Source: Halorussus halophilus
GTDB lineage: Archaea; Halobacteriota; Halobacteria; Halobacteriales; Haladaptataceae
Direction of reading: 5' to 3'
Assembly: GCF_008831545.1 (NCBI RefSeq)
Contig: NZ_CP044523.1
Span: forward strand, 2,356,001-2,420,000
DNA length: 64,000 nt
Shown here piece by piece: positions 51,037 to 59,243 of the stretch. Each line of letters begins with the position of its first letter. Position 1 is the first letter of the stretch. Under the pieces are notes generated by a model. It was given only the letters and a program-made list of their open reading frames with translations. It searched no databases and was not told the DNA's origin. Made by a program: the position numbers and the translations under genes.

Positions 51037-51233
51037 AGACTCCCCTACGAACGGCGGAGATAAAAAGATTTATTCTCTACCGAGTAAACATCTCCGGTGA
51101 GGTGGGTCGGTCCCGCGTCTCGACACTCGTCTGACATCAACCTCGACCCACCCCGCAAGCGACCCCGGAATCGCAGCTTACTGCTCCTGTACTCGTGCGA
51201 CACGGACTTGTCCGCCTGAATCGTACCTATCGC

Positions 51234-51380
51234 ATGAACTCGAAATCCCTCAGGTCGAAACTCGACGTATTCGACGTACTTCGCCCGACGTGGCGGTGCC
51301 ACGACTGTGGAAAGACGTATCGACGGAACCGGCGAGTGTGCGGTCGGTGTCAGTGTACCGTCTTCGATAGAGTGCGGTAG
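51234..51380 (+). CDS. 48-residue zinc-ribbon protein
   Basis: A short frame, MNSKSLRSKLDVFDVLRPTW then RCHDCGKTYRRNRRVCGRCQ with a further Cys, giving a CxxC ... CxxC zinc ribbon. It is strongly basic, opposite to the proteome trend, so it likely binds nucleic acid. Haloarchaea encode many such mini zinc-finger proteins. Earlier Met codons upstream add 13 residues without similarity. Confidence is moderate because of its size. Confidence 0.6.
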   Translation: MNSKSLRSKLDVFDVLRPTWRCHDCGKTYRRNRRVCGRCQCTVFDRVR

Positions 51381-51401
51381 AATCGTGCCGTTTGAGTACC
51401 G

Positions 51402-51920
51402 CTACTTCCCGTTCGAGTCCGAATCGCTGACCTGCTGAATTCGGTCGATGCCGTCGATTTCCTCGACGACTTCTACCGCGGGGTCCGGCATGAGCTTCTG
51501 CCAATTGTCGCCCGAAATCATGCGGTCCCGGACTTCCGTGCCCTCTAGAACTTCGCGGTTGAACATCGGCGACTGACGAACCTCGACGCCCGCTTCCTCG
51601 AACAGTCGAATCACGAGTGGGTTGTTCGAGTAGGCCACGTCGAAGTCTGGACTCATGCTCTGGACGTGGCTCACCCAGACGGAGTTACGGTCCAAGTCCT
51701 CGATGGGGACCGCGTAGGTGACGAGGTCCGAATCCACCAGCGACTTGGTGATCATCATGATGCGTTCGCCCGCCGTGAACGGGTCGTGGCGAGTGTGGGA
51801 GTCCCCGGCACTCCCGATTCCGAGAACGAGTTCGTCCACTTCCTCGGAGATGCGCTCGACCACGCTGTGGTGGCCGTTGTGGTACGGCTGGAAGCGTCCG
51901 ATGTAGAACCCGCGAGTCAT
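51402..51920 (-). CDS. nadM: Nicotinamide-nucleotide adenylyltransferase
   Basis: A 172-residue archaeal NMNAT. The HIGH-like signature is GRFQPYHNGHHSVVERI near the N-terminus, followed by GIGSAGDSHTRHDPFTAGER, VYAVPIEDLDRNSVWVSHV and a closing EGTEVRDRMISGDNWQKLM loop (ISTSKI-type region). It joins NMN and ATP to NAD. The gene is divergent from lonB. Start ATG 51920 (MTRGFYIGRF). Confidence 0.93.
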   Translation of the reverse strand: MTRGFYIGRFQPYHNGHHSVVERISEEVDELVLGIGSAGDSHTRHDPFTAGERIMMITKSLVDSDLVTYAVPIEDLDRNSVWVSHVQSMSPDFDVAYSNNPLVIRLFEEAGVEVRQSPMFNREVLEGTEVRDRMISGDNWQKLMPDPAVEVVEEIDGIDRIQQVSDSDSNGK

Positions 51921-52042
51921 ACTGTACGTTGTACGGTCGCGTTTTATAAGGGTGGCGAGTCGGCCCGAATGCCCGAAACACGTTTTTCAGTCGCTCTTTC
52001 GGTGAGTCGGAGGTAACCGCCCCGCCCGAATCGAGGGAGAAA

Positions 52043-52050
52043 GTATATCA
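52043..52050 (+). promoter_or_regulatory. TATA-like box of lonB
   Basis: GTATATCA lies about 41-48 nt before the lonB ATG (52091), allowing a short leader. Confidence 0.4.
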
Positions 52051-52090
52051 GTTCTCCACCCCTCAATTCTGATACGTACAGGACGGTTCT

Positions 52091-54184
52091 ATGAGTAACG
52101 ATACCGATAACGACGCTCCACCGCCGGAGCAGACGCGTGAGCGCGAGCAACCGCGTGAGCAGAAGGAAGAGCAGGGGGGCTCGGACTTCGAGACCGAACA
52201 GGAAGGTTCGGACTTCGAGGAGGAGGAAGACGGTTCCGACTTCGAAGACCTCGGAAGCGACGTCGCTACCGACATCGCAGACGAGGACGTCGCAGAAGAC
52301 GACCTGCTCGGCGGCTTGGAGATCGAAACGACCGAAGAGATAGAGGTCCCCGACCGACTGGTGGACCAAGTCATCGGGCAGGACCACGCCCGAGACGTCG
52401 TTCAGAAGGCGGCCAAACAGCGCCGCCACGTGATGATGATCGGCTCTCCCGGGACCGGGAAGTCGATGCTGGCGAAAGCGATGAGCGAACTGCTCCCCAA
52501 GGAAGACCTCCAGGACGTACTCGTCTACCACAACCCCGACGACGGCAACGAACCGAAGGTTCGAACCGTCCCCGCGGGGAAGGGCGAGCAGATTATCGAC
52601 GCCCACAAAGAGGAAGCGCGCAAGCGCAACCAGATGCGTTCGTTCCTGATGTGGGTCATCATCGCCATCGTGGTTGGCTACTCGCTCCTTATCGCCACCC
52701 AACCGCTGCTCGGCATCCTCGCAGCGGGTGTCATCTACCTCGCGTTCCGCTACGGGTCGCGCGGGAGCGACGCGATGATTCCGAACCTGCTGGTCAACAC
52801 CGCCGACCAGACCACCGCGCCGTTCGAGGACGCGACCGGTGCCCACGCGGGTGCCCTGCTCGGCGACGTTCGCCACGACCCGTTCCAGTCCGGTGGGATG
52901 GAGACGCCCAGCCACGACCGCGTCGAACCCGGCGCGATTCACAAGGCCAACAAGGGCGTCCTCTTCGTGGACGAGATCAACACCCTCGACATCCGGTCCC
53001 AACAGAAGCTGATGACCGCGATTCAGGAGGGCGAGTTCTCGATTACGGGCCAGTCCGAGCGTTCCTCGGGCGCGATGGTCCAGACCGAACCCGTCCCCTG
53101 TGACTTCATCATGATTGCGGCGGGGAACATGGACGCGATGGAGAACATGCACCCCGCGCTCCGCAGTCGTATCAAGGGCTACGGGTACGAGGTGTACATG
53201 GACGACACCATCGAAGACACCCCCGAGATGCGCCGGAAGTACGCCCGGTTCATCGCCCAAGAGGTCGAGAAGGACGGGCGTCTCCCCCACTTCACGGAAG
53301 AGGCAATCGAGGAGGTCATCCTCGAAGCCCAGCGCCGCTCGGGCCGCAAAGACCACCTCACGCTCAAACTGCGTGACCTCGGTGGTCTCGTCCGCGTCGC
53401 AGGCGACATCGCACGCGCAGAGAACAAAGACCAGACCGAGCGCCACGACGTGCTCGAAGCCAAGCGCCGCAGTCGCTCCATCGAACAGCAGGTGGCAGAC
53501 GACTACATCGAGCGGCGCAAGGACTACGAGCTAACCGTCAACAAGGGCGAAGTCGTCGGCCGCGTCAACGGACTCGCCGTGATGGGCGAGGACTCCGGTA
53601 TCGTCCTCCCCGTGATGGCGGAGGTCACGCCCTCGCAGGGCCCCGGTCAGGTCATCGCCACTGGTCAACTGAAAGAGATGGCAGAGGAAGCAGTGCAGAA
53701 CGTCTCGGCCATCATCAAGAAGTTCAGCGACGAGGACATCTCCGAGAAGGACGTTCACATCCAGTTCGTCCAAGCGGGCCAGCAGGGCGTTGACGGCGAC
53801 TCCGCGTCGATTACGGTCGCGACGGCCGTCATCAGCGCGCTGGAAGACATCGCCGTCGAGCAGGACCTCGCCATGACCGGCTCGCTGTCGGTCCGCGGCG
53901 ACGTGCTGCCGGTCGGCGGTGTGACGCACAAAATCGAGGCCGCCGCGAAGGTCGGTCTCGACCGCGTCATCATCCCGGCGGCAAACGAAGACGACGTGAT
54001 GATCGAAGAGGAGTTCGAAGAACAGATCGAAATCATCCCAGTCAGCCACATCAGCGAAGTGCTGGAAGTGGCACTCGCGGGCGAACCCGAGAAAGACGGA
54101 CTCGTGGACCGCCTGAAGAATATCACCGGCTCTGCGCTCGAACGGCAGGTCGGCCGCGGGAGTGGCAGTCCGAGTCCGCAGTAA
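52091..54184 (+). CDS. lonB: Membrane-anchored ATP-dependent protease LonB
   Basis: A 697-residue archaeal Lon. The first about 80 residues are Asp/Glu/Ser-rich with repeats of GSDFE. The AAA+ domain has Walker A GSPGTGKSMLAKAM at residues 118-131 and a Walker B-like VLFVDEINTLD. Two transmembrane helices lie at about 182-222 (FLMWVIIAIVVGYSLLIATQ), inserted in the AAA+ part as is typical of LonB. The protease domain has catalytic Ser571 in GDSAS and Lys614 in GVTHKIEAA. In haloarchaea LonB is essential and controls phytoene synthase and membrane composition. Confidence 0.96.
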   Translation: MSNDTDNDAPPPEQTREREQPREQKEEQGGSDFETEQEGSDFEEEEDGSDFEDLGSDVATDIADEDVAEDDLLGGLEIETTEEIEVPDRLVDQVIGQDHARDVVQKAAKQRRHVMMIGSPGTGKSMLAKAMSELLPKEDLQDVLVYHNPDDGNEPKVRTVPAGKGEQIIDAHKEEARKRNQMRSFLMWVIIAIVVGYSLLIATQPLLGILAAGVIYLAFRYGSRGSDAMIPNLLVNTADQTTAPFEDATGAHAGALLGDVRHDPFQSGGMETPSHDRVEPGAIHKANKGVLFVDEINTLDIRSQQKLMTAIQEGEFSITGQSERSSGAMVQTEPVPCDFIMIAAGNMDAMENMHPALRSRIKGYGYEVYMDDTIEDTPEMRRKYARFIAQEVEKDGRLPHFTEEAIEEVILEAQRRSGRKDHLTLKLRDLGGLVRVAGDIARAENKDQTERHDVLEAKRRSRSIEQQVADDYIERRKDYELTVNKGEVVGRVNGLAVMGEDSGIVLPVMAEVTPSQGPGQVIATGQLKEMAEEAVQNVSAIIKKFSDEDISEKDVHIQFVQAGQQGVDGDSASITVATAVISALEDIAVEQDLAMTGSLSVRGDVLPVGGVTHKIEAAAKVGLDRVIIPAANEDDVMIEEEFEEQIEIIPVSHISEVLEVALAGEPEKDGLVDRLKNITGSALERQVGRGSGSPSPQ

Positions 54185-54277
54185 TCGGTCGAACTCGCTC
54201 TATTTTCGCTCCACTTCGCTTTCTTCCACCCGCCCCGAGTAGACATATTTTTCACAGGAGACGCCGTAGATTCTTCC

Positions 54278-54484
54278 ATGGCATCAGCCTCGAAGTCCCT
54301 GAAGAGCGGTGGTATCGCGTTCGTCGTCGCGAGCCTCGTCGCGTCGCTGTTTAGCAACAAGAAACTCGGTCTCACGATGGGTCTCATCACGGGTGGCTCA
54401 GTCGCCTTCACCATGTGGGTCACTGGCGACGACCTGGACGAACTCGCCGAGGAGTTCGCCGACGAGCAGGCAGTCGCCCAGTAA
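54278..54484 (+). CDS. Small membrane protein following lonB
   Basis: A 68-residue protein (MASASKSLKSGGIAFVVASL) with two hydrophobic segments (about 12-26 and 33-50) and an acidic tail (LDELAEEFADEQAVAQ). It is 94 bp after lonB on the same strand. It looks like a small helical membrane protein; function unknown. TATTTTTCA precedes the ATG by about 32 nt. Confidence 0.7.
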   Translation: MASASKSLKSGGIAFVVASLVASLFSNKKLGLTMGLITGGSVAFTMWVTGDDLDELAEEFADEQAVAQ

Positions 54485-54503
54485 TCAGTCACCCTCGCTT
54501 CTC

Positions 54504-55094
54504 TCAGAAGTCGCCGTCTTTCACGTACGGATAGCTCCAGAGTGTGACTTGCAGAACGACCGACTTGAACCACGCGTCGTACATCTTTTCGACGGTTTCG
54601 GCGTCGTGGTCGCTGTTCTCCAGAAACTGTCGAATCGTCGCCGTAATCGGGTAGACGAACGCCGTCATGTATCGGAAGTGAATTATCGGCACCGATTCGG
54701 CGTCGTCGGTCTGGTTCTTCTTCGTGCGGTGGTGTCGGAGCGCGATTTCCTGCTGATAGTTTAGCCAGTCTTCGTCGTACGGCGGGTCGCAGGTGTCTCG
54801 AATCCACTGGCCGAATCGCGCACGCACACGGTCAAGATACTCGTCGATAGGTTCGCCTTCGGGCGTGCTGAAGTACTCCAACAGGAAGTCGTGGTCGCCG
54901 ACGAACCCGTACCAGAGTTCCAGCACGTCGTCTATCTGGCCGTCGAGTACGTCGCCCGCCATTCGGAGGTGCTCTTCGTCCTCCTCGGACCACATCACCG
55001 TCTGTTTCAGTTTCTCGAACTCCGCCATGCTGAGTGGTGATTCGGCCACCGAGTCCTCGCCGTAGGTGTACCCCGAAATCTCGGTATCGCTCAT
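54504..55094 (-). CDS. Protoglobin-like heme protein
   Basis: A 196-residue all-helical protein, MSDTEISGYTYGEDSVAESP, with helix MAEFEKLKQTVMWSEEDEEH, LELWYGFVGDHDFLLEYFST, and the distal/proximal region EIALRHHRTKKNQ containing a candidate proximal His, then VPIIHFRYMTAFVYPITATI. This is the globin-coupled sensor/protoglobin fold without a signalling domain, about the usual size. Protoglobins bind O2, CO or NO. The start at 55094 is chosen because the upstream residues are not part of the fold. Confidence 0.85.
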   Translation of the reverse strand: MSDTEISGYTYGEDSVAESPLSMAEFEKLKQTVMWSEEDEEHLRMAGDVLDGQIDDVLELWYGFVGDHDFLLEYFSTPEGEPIDEYLDRVRARFGQWIRDTCDPPYDEDWLNYQQEIALRHHRTKKNQTDDAESVPIIHFRYMTAFVYPITATIRQFLENSDHDAETVEKMYDAWFKSVVLQVTLWSYPYVKDGDF

Positions 55095-55166
55095 GTTCTC
55101 ACCCGACAGAGCCACACCACGGGGATTGTTAACAATTATGTGCTGGCTCGAAGATGTCTCGATACC

Positions 55167-55478
55167 CTAATTGATTGCCATCTCACGCGTCTCGCCGAGC
55201 ATCGCACTGCTCAGTCCCAGCACGATTTTCCGGAGGAGAGAGAACTCGACCATGATAGCGACGACGCCAGCGGCGAAGTAGGCCGTCCGGAGGGTCCCCT
55301 CCATACCGAGGTTCGCGGCCCCCCAGAACAGTGCCGCGCCGGTGCCGACCAGTGGCGGAACGACGATACAGACCGAAAGGGCGACGTACGCGGTGACGAG
55401 AGCGAACTCTCGCAGATACGAGACCGTGCGGTCGTAGCACCGACGCGCGAGCGACCCTGATAGTTGTCCGTTTGACAC
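55167..55478 (-). CDS. Small membrane protein of unknown function
   Basis: A 103-residue protein with a polar start (MSNGQLSGSLARRCYDRTVS) and two or three hydrophobic segments (about 25-50, 53-76 and 78-95; FALVTAYVALSVCIVVPPLV). No family is recognised. It is divergent from the truncated acyl-CoA-synthetase-like gene and 70 bp from protoglobin. Confidence 0.6.
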   Translation of the reverse strand: MSNGQLSGSLARRCYDRTVSYLREFALVTAYVALSVCIVVPPLVGTGAALFWGAANLGMEGTLRTAYFAAGVVAIMVEFSLLRKIVLGLSSAMLGETREMAIN

Positions 55479-55559
55479 ACCACGACAGTACCGGCATTAC
55501 TGACATAATACTTCGGGAGAATCGGCGACCCTTTGACCATCGCAGGCAAATCGCCAGCC

Positions 55560-56270
55560 ATGGAGACGCTCGGGGACCTCGTAGCGCGAGAGCGACGAAG
55601 CGACGAAGTCGCAGTCGTGACCCACGACGGTCGGAGCTACGATTATCATCGATTCTGTACCACGACGTGGAAGACGGGAAACTTCTTCCGTAGATTAGGG
55701 GTGCACGAAGAGGCAACCGTCGCCGTCGCCGACGACCACGCACCCGAAGTCCTCTTCTCGTTCCTCGGTGCGGCGATGCTCAGCGCGGAGACCCAGTTCG
55801 GTCCCGAACGAGAGACAAATGCACGGGTCGTCGTCGCCCCAGTGGAATCAGCCGAATCGTACGACCTCCCCGCAGGTGGCCAGCGAGTCGCCTACGGTGG
55901 CCCGCCAGACGACCCGGCAGTCGCGCACTTCGAGCGCGACGTGTGGAGCGAGAATCCCACGTTTCCGGAGACGCCACTCGATTCTGAGACGGTCGCGCTC
56001 GTCGGCGACGAGCGTGAGTTCACACATGCTGAACTGCTGAGCGGTGCCAGAGAGATTGCGGACGAGTGGGACCTCGAATCGGACGAGCGAGTCGCGGTCC
56101 GCGACTCGCTCGCCAAGCCGGGAACGGTCGTTGCGGGCGTCCTCGCACCGCTGCTCGCTGGCGCGACAGTGCTGTTTCCGGGCGACGAGGAAACCGGTGA
56201 CTTCGCTGTTGGTACTGACACCGCACCCGAGCGCCGAACTATCCGAGCGAAAGACGTATTGAACGACTGA
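55560..56270 (+). CDS. Truncated acyl-CoA synthetase-like (AMP-binding N-terminal) protein
   Basis: A 236-residue acidic protein starting METLGDLVARERRSDEVAVV then YDYHRFCTTTWKTGNFFRRL, the opening of the ANL (acyl-CoA synthetase) fold. Only the N-terminal subdomain and a second GDEREFTHAELLSGAREIAD-like block are present; the AMP-binding P-loop (SSGTTGxPK) and the catalytic Lys region are absent. So it cannot be a normal adenylating enzyme. It could be a decayed gene or a regulatory/binding remnant retained in haloarchaea. It is upstream of the Cys-rich protein gene. Confidence 0.65.
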   Translation: METLGDLVARERRSDEVAVVTHDGRSYDYHRFCTTTWKTGNFFRRLGVHEEATVAVADDHAPEVLFSFLGAAMLSAETQFGPERETNARVVVAPVESAESYDLPAGGQRVAYGGPPDDPAVAHFERDVWSENPTFPETPLDSETVALVGDEREFTHAELLSGAREIADEWDLESDERVAVRDSLAKPGTVVAGVLAPLLAGATVLFPGDEETGDFAVGTDTAPERRTIRAKDVLND

Positions 56271-56333
56271 CTTCGACGGCAACGAGGCCGTGATTCGGTC
56301 GCCGTAGCACGCGGTGTGTTATCCAGCACCAAA

Positions 56334-56341
56334 TTTTATCC
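56334..56341 (+). promoter_or_regulatory. TATA-like box of the Cys-rich exported protein
   Basis: TTTTATCC is 26-33 nt before ATG 56367, consistent with leaderless transcription of a monocistronic unit. Confidence 0.5.
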
Positions 56342-56366
56342 GTTATTGACATTATAGTTACATCGT

Positions 56367-57128
56367 ATGCCGAACGAAAATACAGTCAGTCGCCGAAGCG
56401 TCCTTCGAACGACCGCCGCCGCTGGGGCCTCGTTCAGTTTCATGGGAACTACGACTGCAACCGACTCCAACGCACAAGTGGACGGCGTCGCTCGTGAAGT
56501 CGCGGAGTCGTCACACTCCGAGGCAGTCCAAAAATACGACCCCGAAACGATTACGAGCGACATCGACGGCGCGGTCCACGCAGAGTTAGCATCGCGGTAC
56601 GCGGATTCGTTTACCGTCGAGTCGGCACTCGACGACGGAACTGGACGAGTGCTGGAGACGTTGGCCGACCACGGCTATCTGGACAGTCCGACGCTCTCGG
56701 CGTTCGACCTCGAAACGACCTACGACGACGTTCTCGACCCGGCCGACGACCGGGTCGGCGTAGCGACGACCACTCTCGACCACGACGGTACCGAAACCGC
56801 CCACGTCATGGCGACGACCCGCTCGAACGGCTACGATATCGGCCTCTATCACCAACCGGAGACACAGAACACCTACGCGCTGGTCGATACCGACGACGGC
56901 CGACAGGTGGTCCACGACTTCGACGGGGACGTGGGCATCGAGGCAGACTGTTCGTCGAGCACCTACTGTAGCGACGAAGTCTGCTGTACGTGTCGATACT
57001 CTGAAGGAACTGCCGACTACAAGGTGAAAAAGCAAGAAGACTGCTGTCTGCTCCCCGATGGGACCTACGACTGTGACGTGACCGACTTAGACTGCGGCTG
57101 TAGTGTCGATCCGCCCTGCTGTGCGTAG
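56367..57128 (+). CDS. Tat-exported protein with 12-cysteine C-terminal peptide (halocin C8-precursor-like layout)
   Basis: A 253-residue protein. A Tat signal (VSRRSVLRTTAAAGASFSF, then a TTTATDSNA cleavage-like region) is followed by about 160 residues free of cysteine and rich in Asp, Glu and Thr. All 12 cysteines lie in the last 59 residues (195-253), with CC pairs and a CGC, ending in CCA. The same layout (Tat signal, cysteine-free middle domain, Cys-rich C-terminal peptide) is known for halocin C8, whose middle part is the immunity protein; that peptide has 10 Cys and a different sequence. So this could be an unreported microhalocin-type precursor, or a metal-binding exported protein. 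No transporter or processing gene is adjacent. Confidence 0.6.
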   Translation: MPNENTVSRRSVLRTTAAAGASFSFMGTTTATDSNAQVDGVAREVAESSHSEAVQKYDPETITSDIDGAVHAELASRYADSFTVESALDDGTGRVLETLADHGYLDSPTLSAFDLETTYDDVLDPADDRVGVATTTLDHDGTETAHVMATTRSNGYDIGLYHQPETQNTYALVDTDDGRQVVHDFDGDVGIEADCSSSTYCSDEVCCTCRYSEGTADYKVKKQEDCCLLPDGTYDCDVTDLDCGCSVDPPCCA

Positions 57129-57224
57129 CGAACACGACCGCTTCGTTTTCTCGAACTACTCGCAGATAGTACGTCGCGGCGACGGTCCATCGGGGACTTA
57201 GTAGCCTGACGCGTACGACAGCAC

Positions 57225-58007
57225 ATGGCCGAGAACTCGACGCTCGACTTCGAACCTCAAGTCGGACTGGGGACGATGGGTATCGACGACCCAGACAGCA
57301 TCGCCACGGCAATCGAACTGGGCTATCGCCACCTCGACACCGCCCAGATTTACGAGAACGAGCGCGTCGTCGGCGAAGGTATCGAACGCGCGGACGCACC
57401 GCGAGAAGACCTCTCGCTCGCGACCAAGGTGTGGGCTGACAATCTCGCGTACGACGACGTGCTGTCGAGTACTGAAGCGAGTCTCGACAAACTCGGCGTC
57501 GAGTATCTCGACCTGCTGTACGTCCACCGACCTATCGACACCTACGACCCCGAGGAGACGCTCGCGGCGTTCGACGAACTCTACGCCGACGGTCGGATTC
57601 GTGGCGTCGGGGTGAGCAACTTCTCGGTAGCGGAGGTTGCGGAGGCCCGCGAGATTCTCGACGCGCCGCTGCTCGCCAATCAAGTGGAGATGCACCCGTT
57701 CTACCGACAAGAGGAACTGCTGGCGGACGCCCGACGCCACGACTACGCGCTCGTCGCGTACTCGCCGCTGGCACAGGGGAAGGTGTTCGACCAGCCAGAA
57801 ATCCAGTCGGTCGCCGCGAAGTACGACGCCACGGCCGCACAGGTCAGTCTGGCGTGGTTGGCAGGGAAAGAGTCCGTCGTCCCGATTCCACGCTCTTCGA
57901 GCGAGACGCATCTCCAGCAGAATCTCGCGGCGCTCGACCTCTCGCTCGATGCCGAAGCGGTCGCCGAAATCGAAGCAATCGAGCGCGAGCAGAAACTGTT
58001 TGAGTGA
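57225..58007 (+). CDS. Aldo/keto reductase
   Basis: A 260-residue paralogue of the protein at 41955. Same catalytic blocks: LGYRHLDTAQIYENERVVGE, ATKVWADNLAYDD, LDLLYVHRPIDTY, GVSNFSVAEVAEA, LLANQVEMHPFYRQ and VVPIPRSSSETHL. The Trp of YVHWP in the paralogue is Arg here, which may change substrate choice. NADPH-dependent carbonyl reduction is expected. Start ATG 57225 (MAENSTLDFE). Stands alone. Confidence 0.92.
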   Translation: MAENSTLDFEPQVGLGTMGIDDPDSIATAIELGYRHLDTAQIYENERVVGEGIERADAPREDLSLATKVWADNLAYDDVLSSTEASLDKLGVEYLDLLYVHRPIDTYDPEETLAAFDELYADGRIRGVGVSNFSVAEVAEAREILDAPLLANQVEMHPFYRQEELLADARRHDYALVAYSPLAQGKVFDQPEIQSVAAKYDATAAQVSLAWLAGKESVVPIPRSSSETHLQQNLAALDLSLDAEAVAEIEAIEREQKLFE

Positions 58008-58070
58008 CAGTAATTCTACAGAATTGCCGTTCAGGAAACCGCTTTACGGCGGGGCTTCGACGGTCGAACC

Positions 58071-58601
58071 ATGCCCGGACCAGTCTACCGCGAGGGCGAC
58101 ACCCTCGCTCTCAGAACGGTCGAGCGCGAGGACGAGGAATTCGTCCAGCGCGCGCACAACGACCCGGCGGTACGCGTTCCCGTCGGTCTCAGCCACCCCG
58201 AAAACGGCACGCAGGTCGAGTCGTACTTCGAGGAGAAAGTCGAGAACGAAGCGTGCGTAAACTTCGTCGCATCCGTCGATGGCACACCCGTCGGGCAGGT
58301 CGTGGCGATGGACCTCGACCGAACGCGGCCCGAACTCTCCTACTGGCTACTCCCAGAGTTCCACGGCGAAGGGTACGCTACCGAAGCAGTTAGCCTGCTA
58401 ATCGAGTTCTGCTTCGAGACGTACGACGTTCGAGGGCTGTACGCGCAAGCCTACGCCTACAACGAGGCGTCGTGGAAACTGCTCGAACGACTCGGCTTCG
58501 AGCGCGAAGGTAGACTCCGCGAGGACCGTTTCGTCCGCGGGGAGCATCGTGACACCGTTCACTACGGACTGCTCCGCGAGGAGTGGGAGAGTGGAGAATA
58601 A
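58071..58601 (+). CDS. GNAT acetyltransferase (RimJ/RimL type), first of a tandem pair
   Basis: A 176-residue N-acetyltransferase starting MPGPVYREGDTLALRTVERE. The acetyl-CoA site is in the LLPEFHGEGYATEAVSLLIE block, and NEASWKLLERLGFEREGRLR is the typical end. Such enzymes acetylate protein N-termini or small amines. The stop (TAA 58599-58601) overlaps the next gene's ATG by one base, and that next gene is a close paralogue, so the two arose by tandem duplication. Confidence 0.9.
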   Translation: MPGPVYREGDTLALRTVEREDEEFVQRAHNDPAVRVPVGLSHPENGTQVESYFEEKVENEACVNFVASVDGTPVGQVVAMDLDRTRPELSYWLLPEFHGEGYATEAVSLLIEFCFETYDVRGLYAQAYAYNEASWKLLERLGFEREGRLREDRFVRGEHRDTVHYGLLREEWESGE

Positions 58602-59212
58602 TGTCCGGCGTCGTCTTCGAGCGCGGCGACCGAGTGACGCTCAGGACCATCGAGCGCGAGGACACCGAGTTCCTCCAGCGCGGCCGGAACCATCCGGAGG
58701 TCGCGGGGCCGCTCGGGATGCCGTTCCCCGAAAACGAGATCCAAATCGAAGAGAGCATCGAAGAGTGGATAGAGGGCGACGACAGCGTCAACCTGTTCGT
58801 CTGTCTCGATTCGGAAGATGCAGACGGGACGGAGGGCGACGGAGACACCAAGAGTGACGAGGACAACTCCGAAAGTGACGAGGACAGCACCGAAACGACG
58901 CCAATCGGCATGGTCAACGTCATGAAACTCCACTGGGACCGACCGCTGTTGTCCTACTGGCTCCTCCCCGACTATCAGGGCGAGGGCTACGCCACCGAAG
59001 CGATGACCGTCCTGCTCGATTACTTCTTCGACAGCCACTACAAGCGCGGCGTGCAGGCCCGCGTCTTCTCGCACAACGAACCGTCGCAAGCACTGCTGGA
59101 ACGGCTCGGCTTCGAGCAGGAAGCGGCGCTGCGTGACCATGTCTTCGTGGAGGGTGCGTACCGCGACGAGTTGGTCTTCGGACTGCTCCGCGAGGAGTGG
59201 ATCGGTGAGTAA
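58601..59212 (+). CDS. GNAT acetyltransferase (RimJ/RimL type), second of a tandem pair
   Basis: A 203-residue paralogue of the gene before it: FERGDRVTLRTIEREDTEFL, LLPDYQGEGYATEAMTVLLD and NEPSQALLERLGFEQEAALR. Between strands 3 and 4 it carries an extra acidic loop of about 30 residues (DSEDADGTEGDGDTKSDEDN ...) not present in the first copy. The start at 58601 is set by the overlap with the first gene and the shared N-terminus. Confidence 0.9.
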   Translation: MSGVVFERGDRVTLRTIEREDTEFLQRGRNHPEVAGPLGMPFPENEIQIEESIEEWIEGDDSVNLFVCLDSEDADGTEGDGDTKSDEDNSESDEDSTETTPIGMVNVMKLHWDRPLLSYWLLPDYQGEGYATEAMTVLLDYFFDSHYKRGVQARVFSHNEPSQALLERLGFEQEAALRDHVFVEGAYRDELVFGLLREEWIGE

Positions 59213-59243
59213 GAGATCGTATTTGAGTGATTGTGACGATTTT

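Noticed and set aside
51944-53446. A 500-codon minus-strand frame opposite lonB
   Set aside because: LonB is certain on the other strand and the antisense product has no domain.
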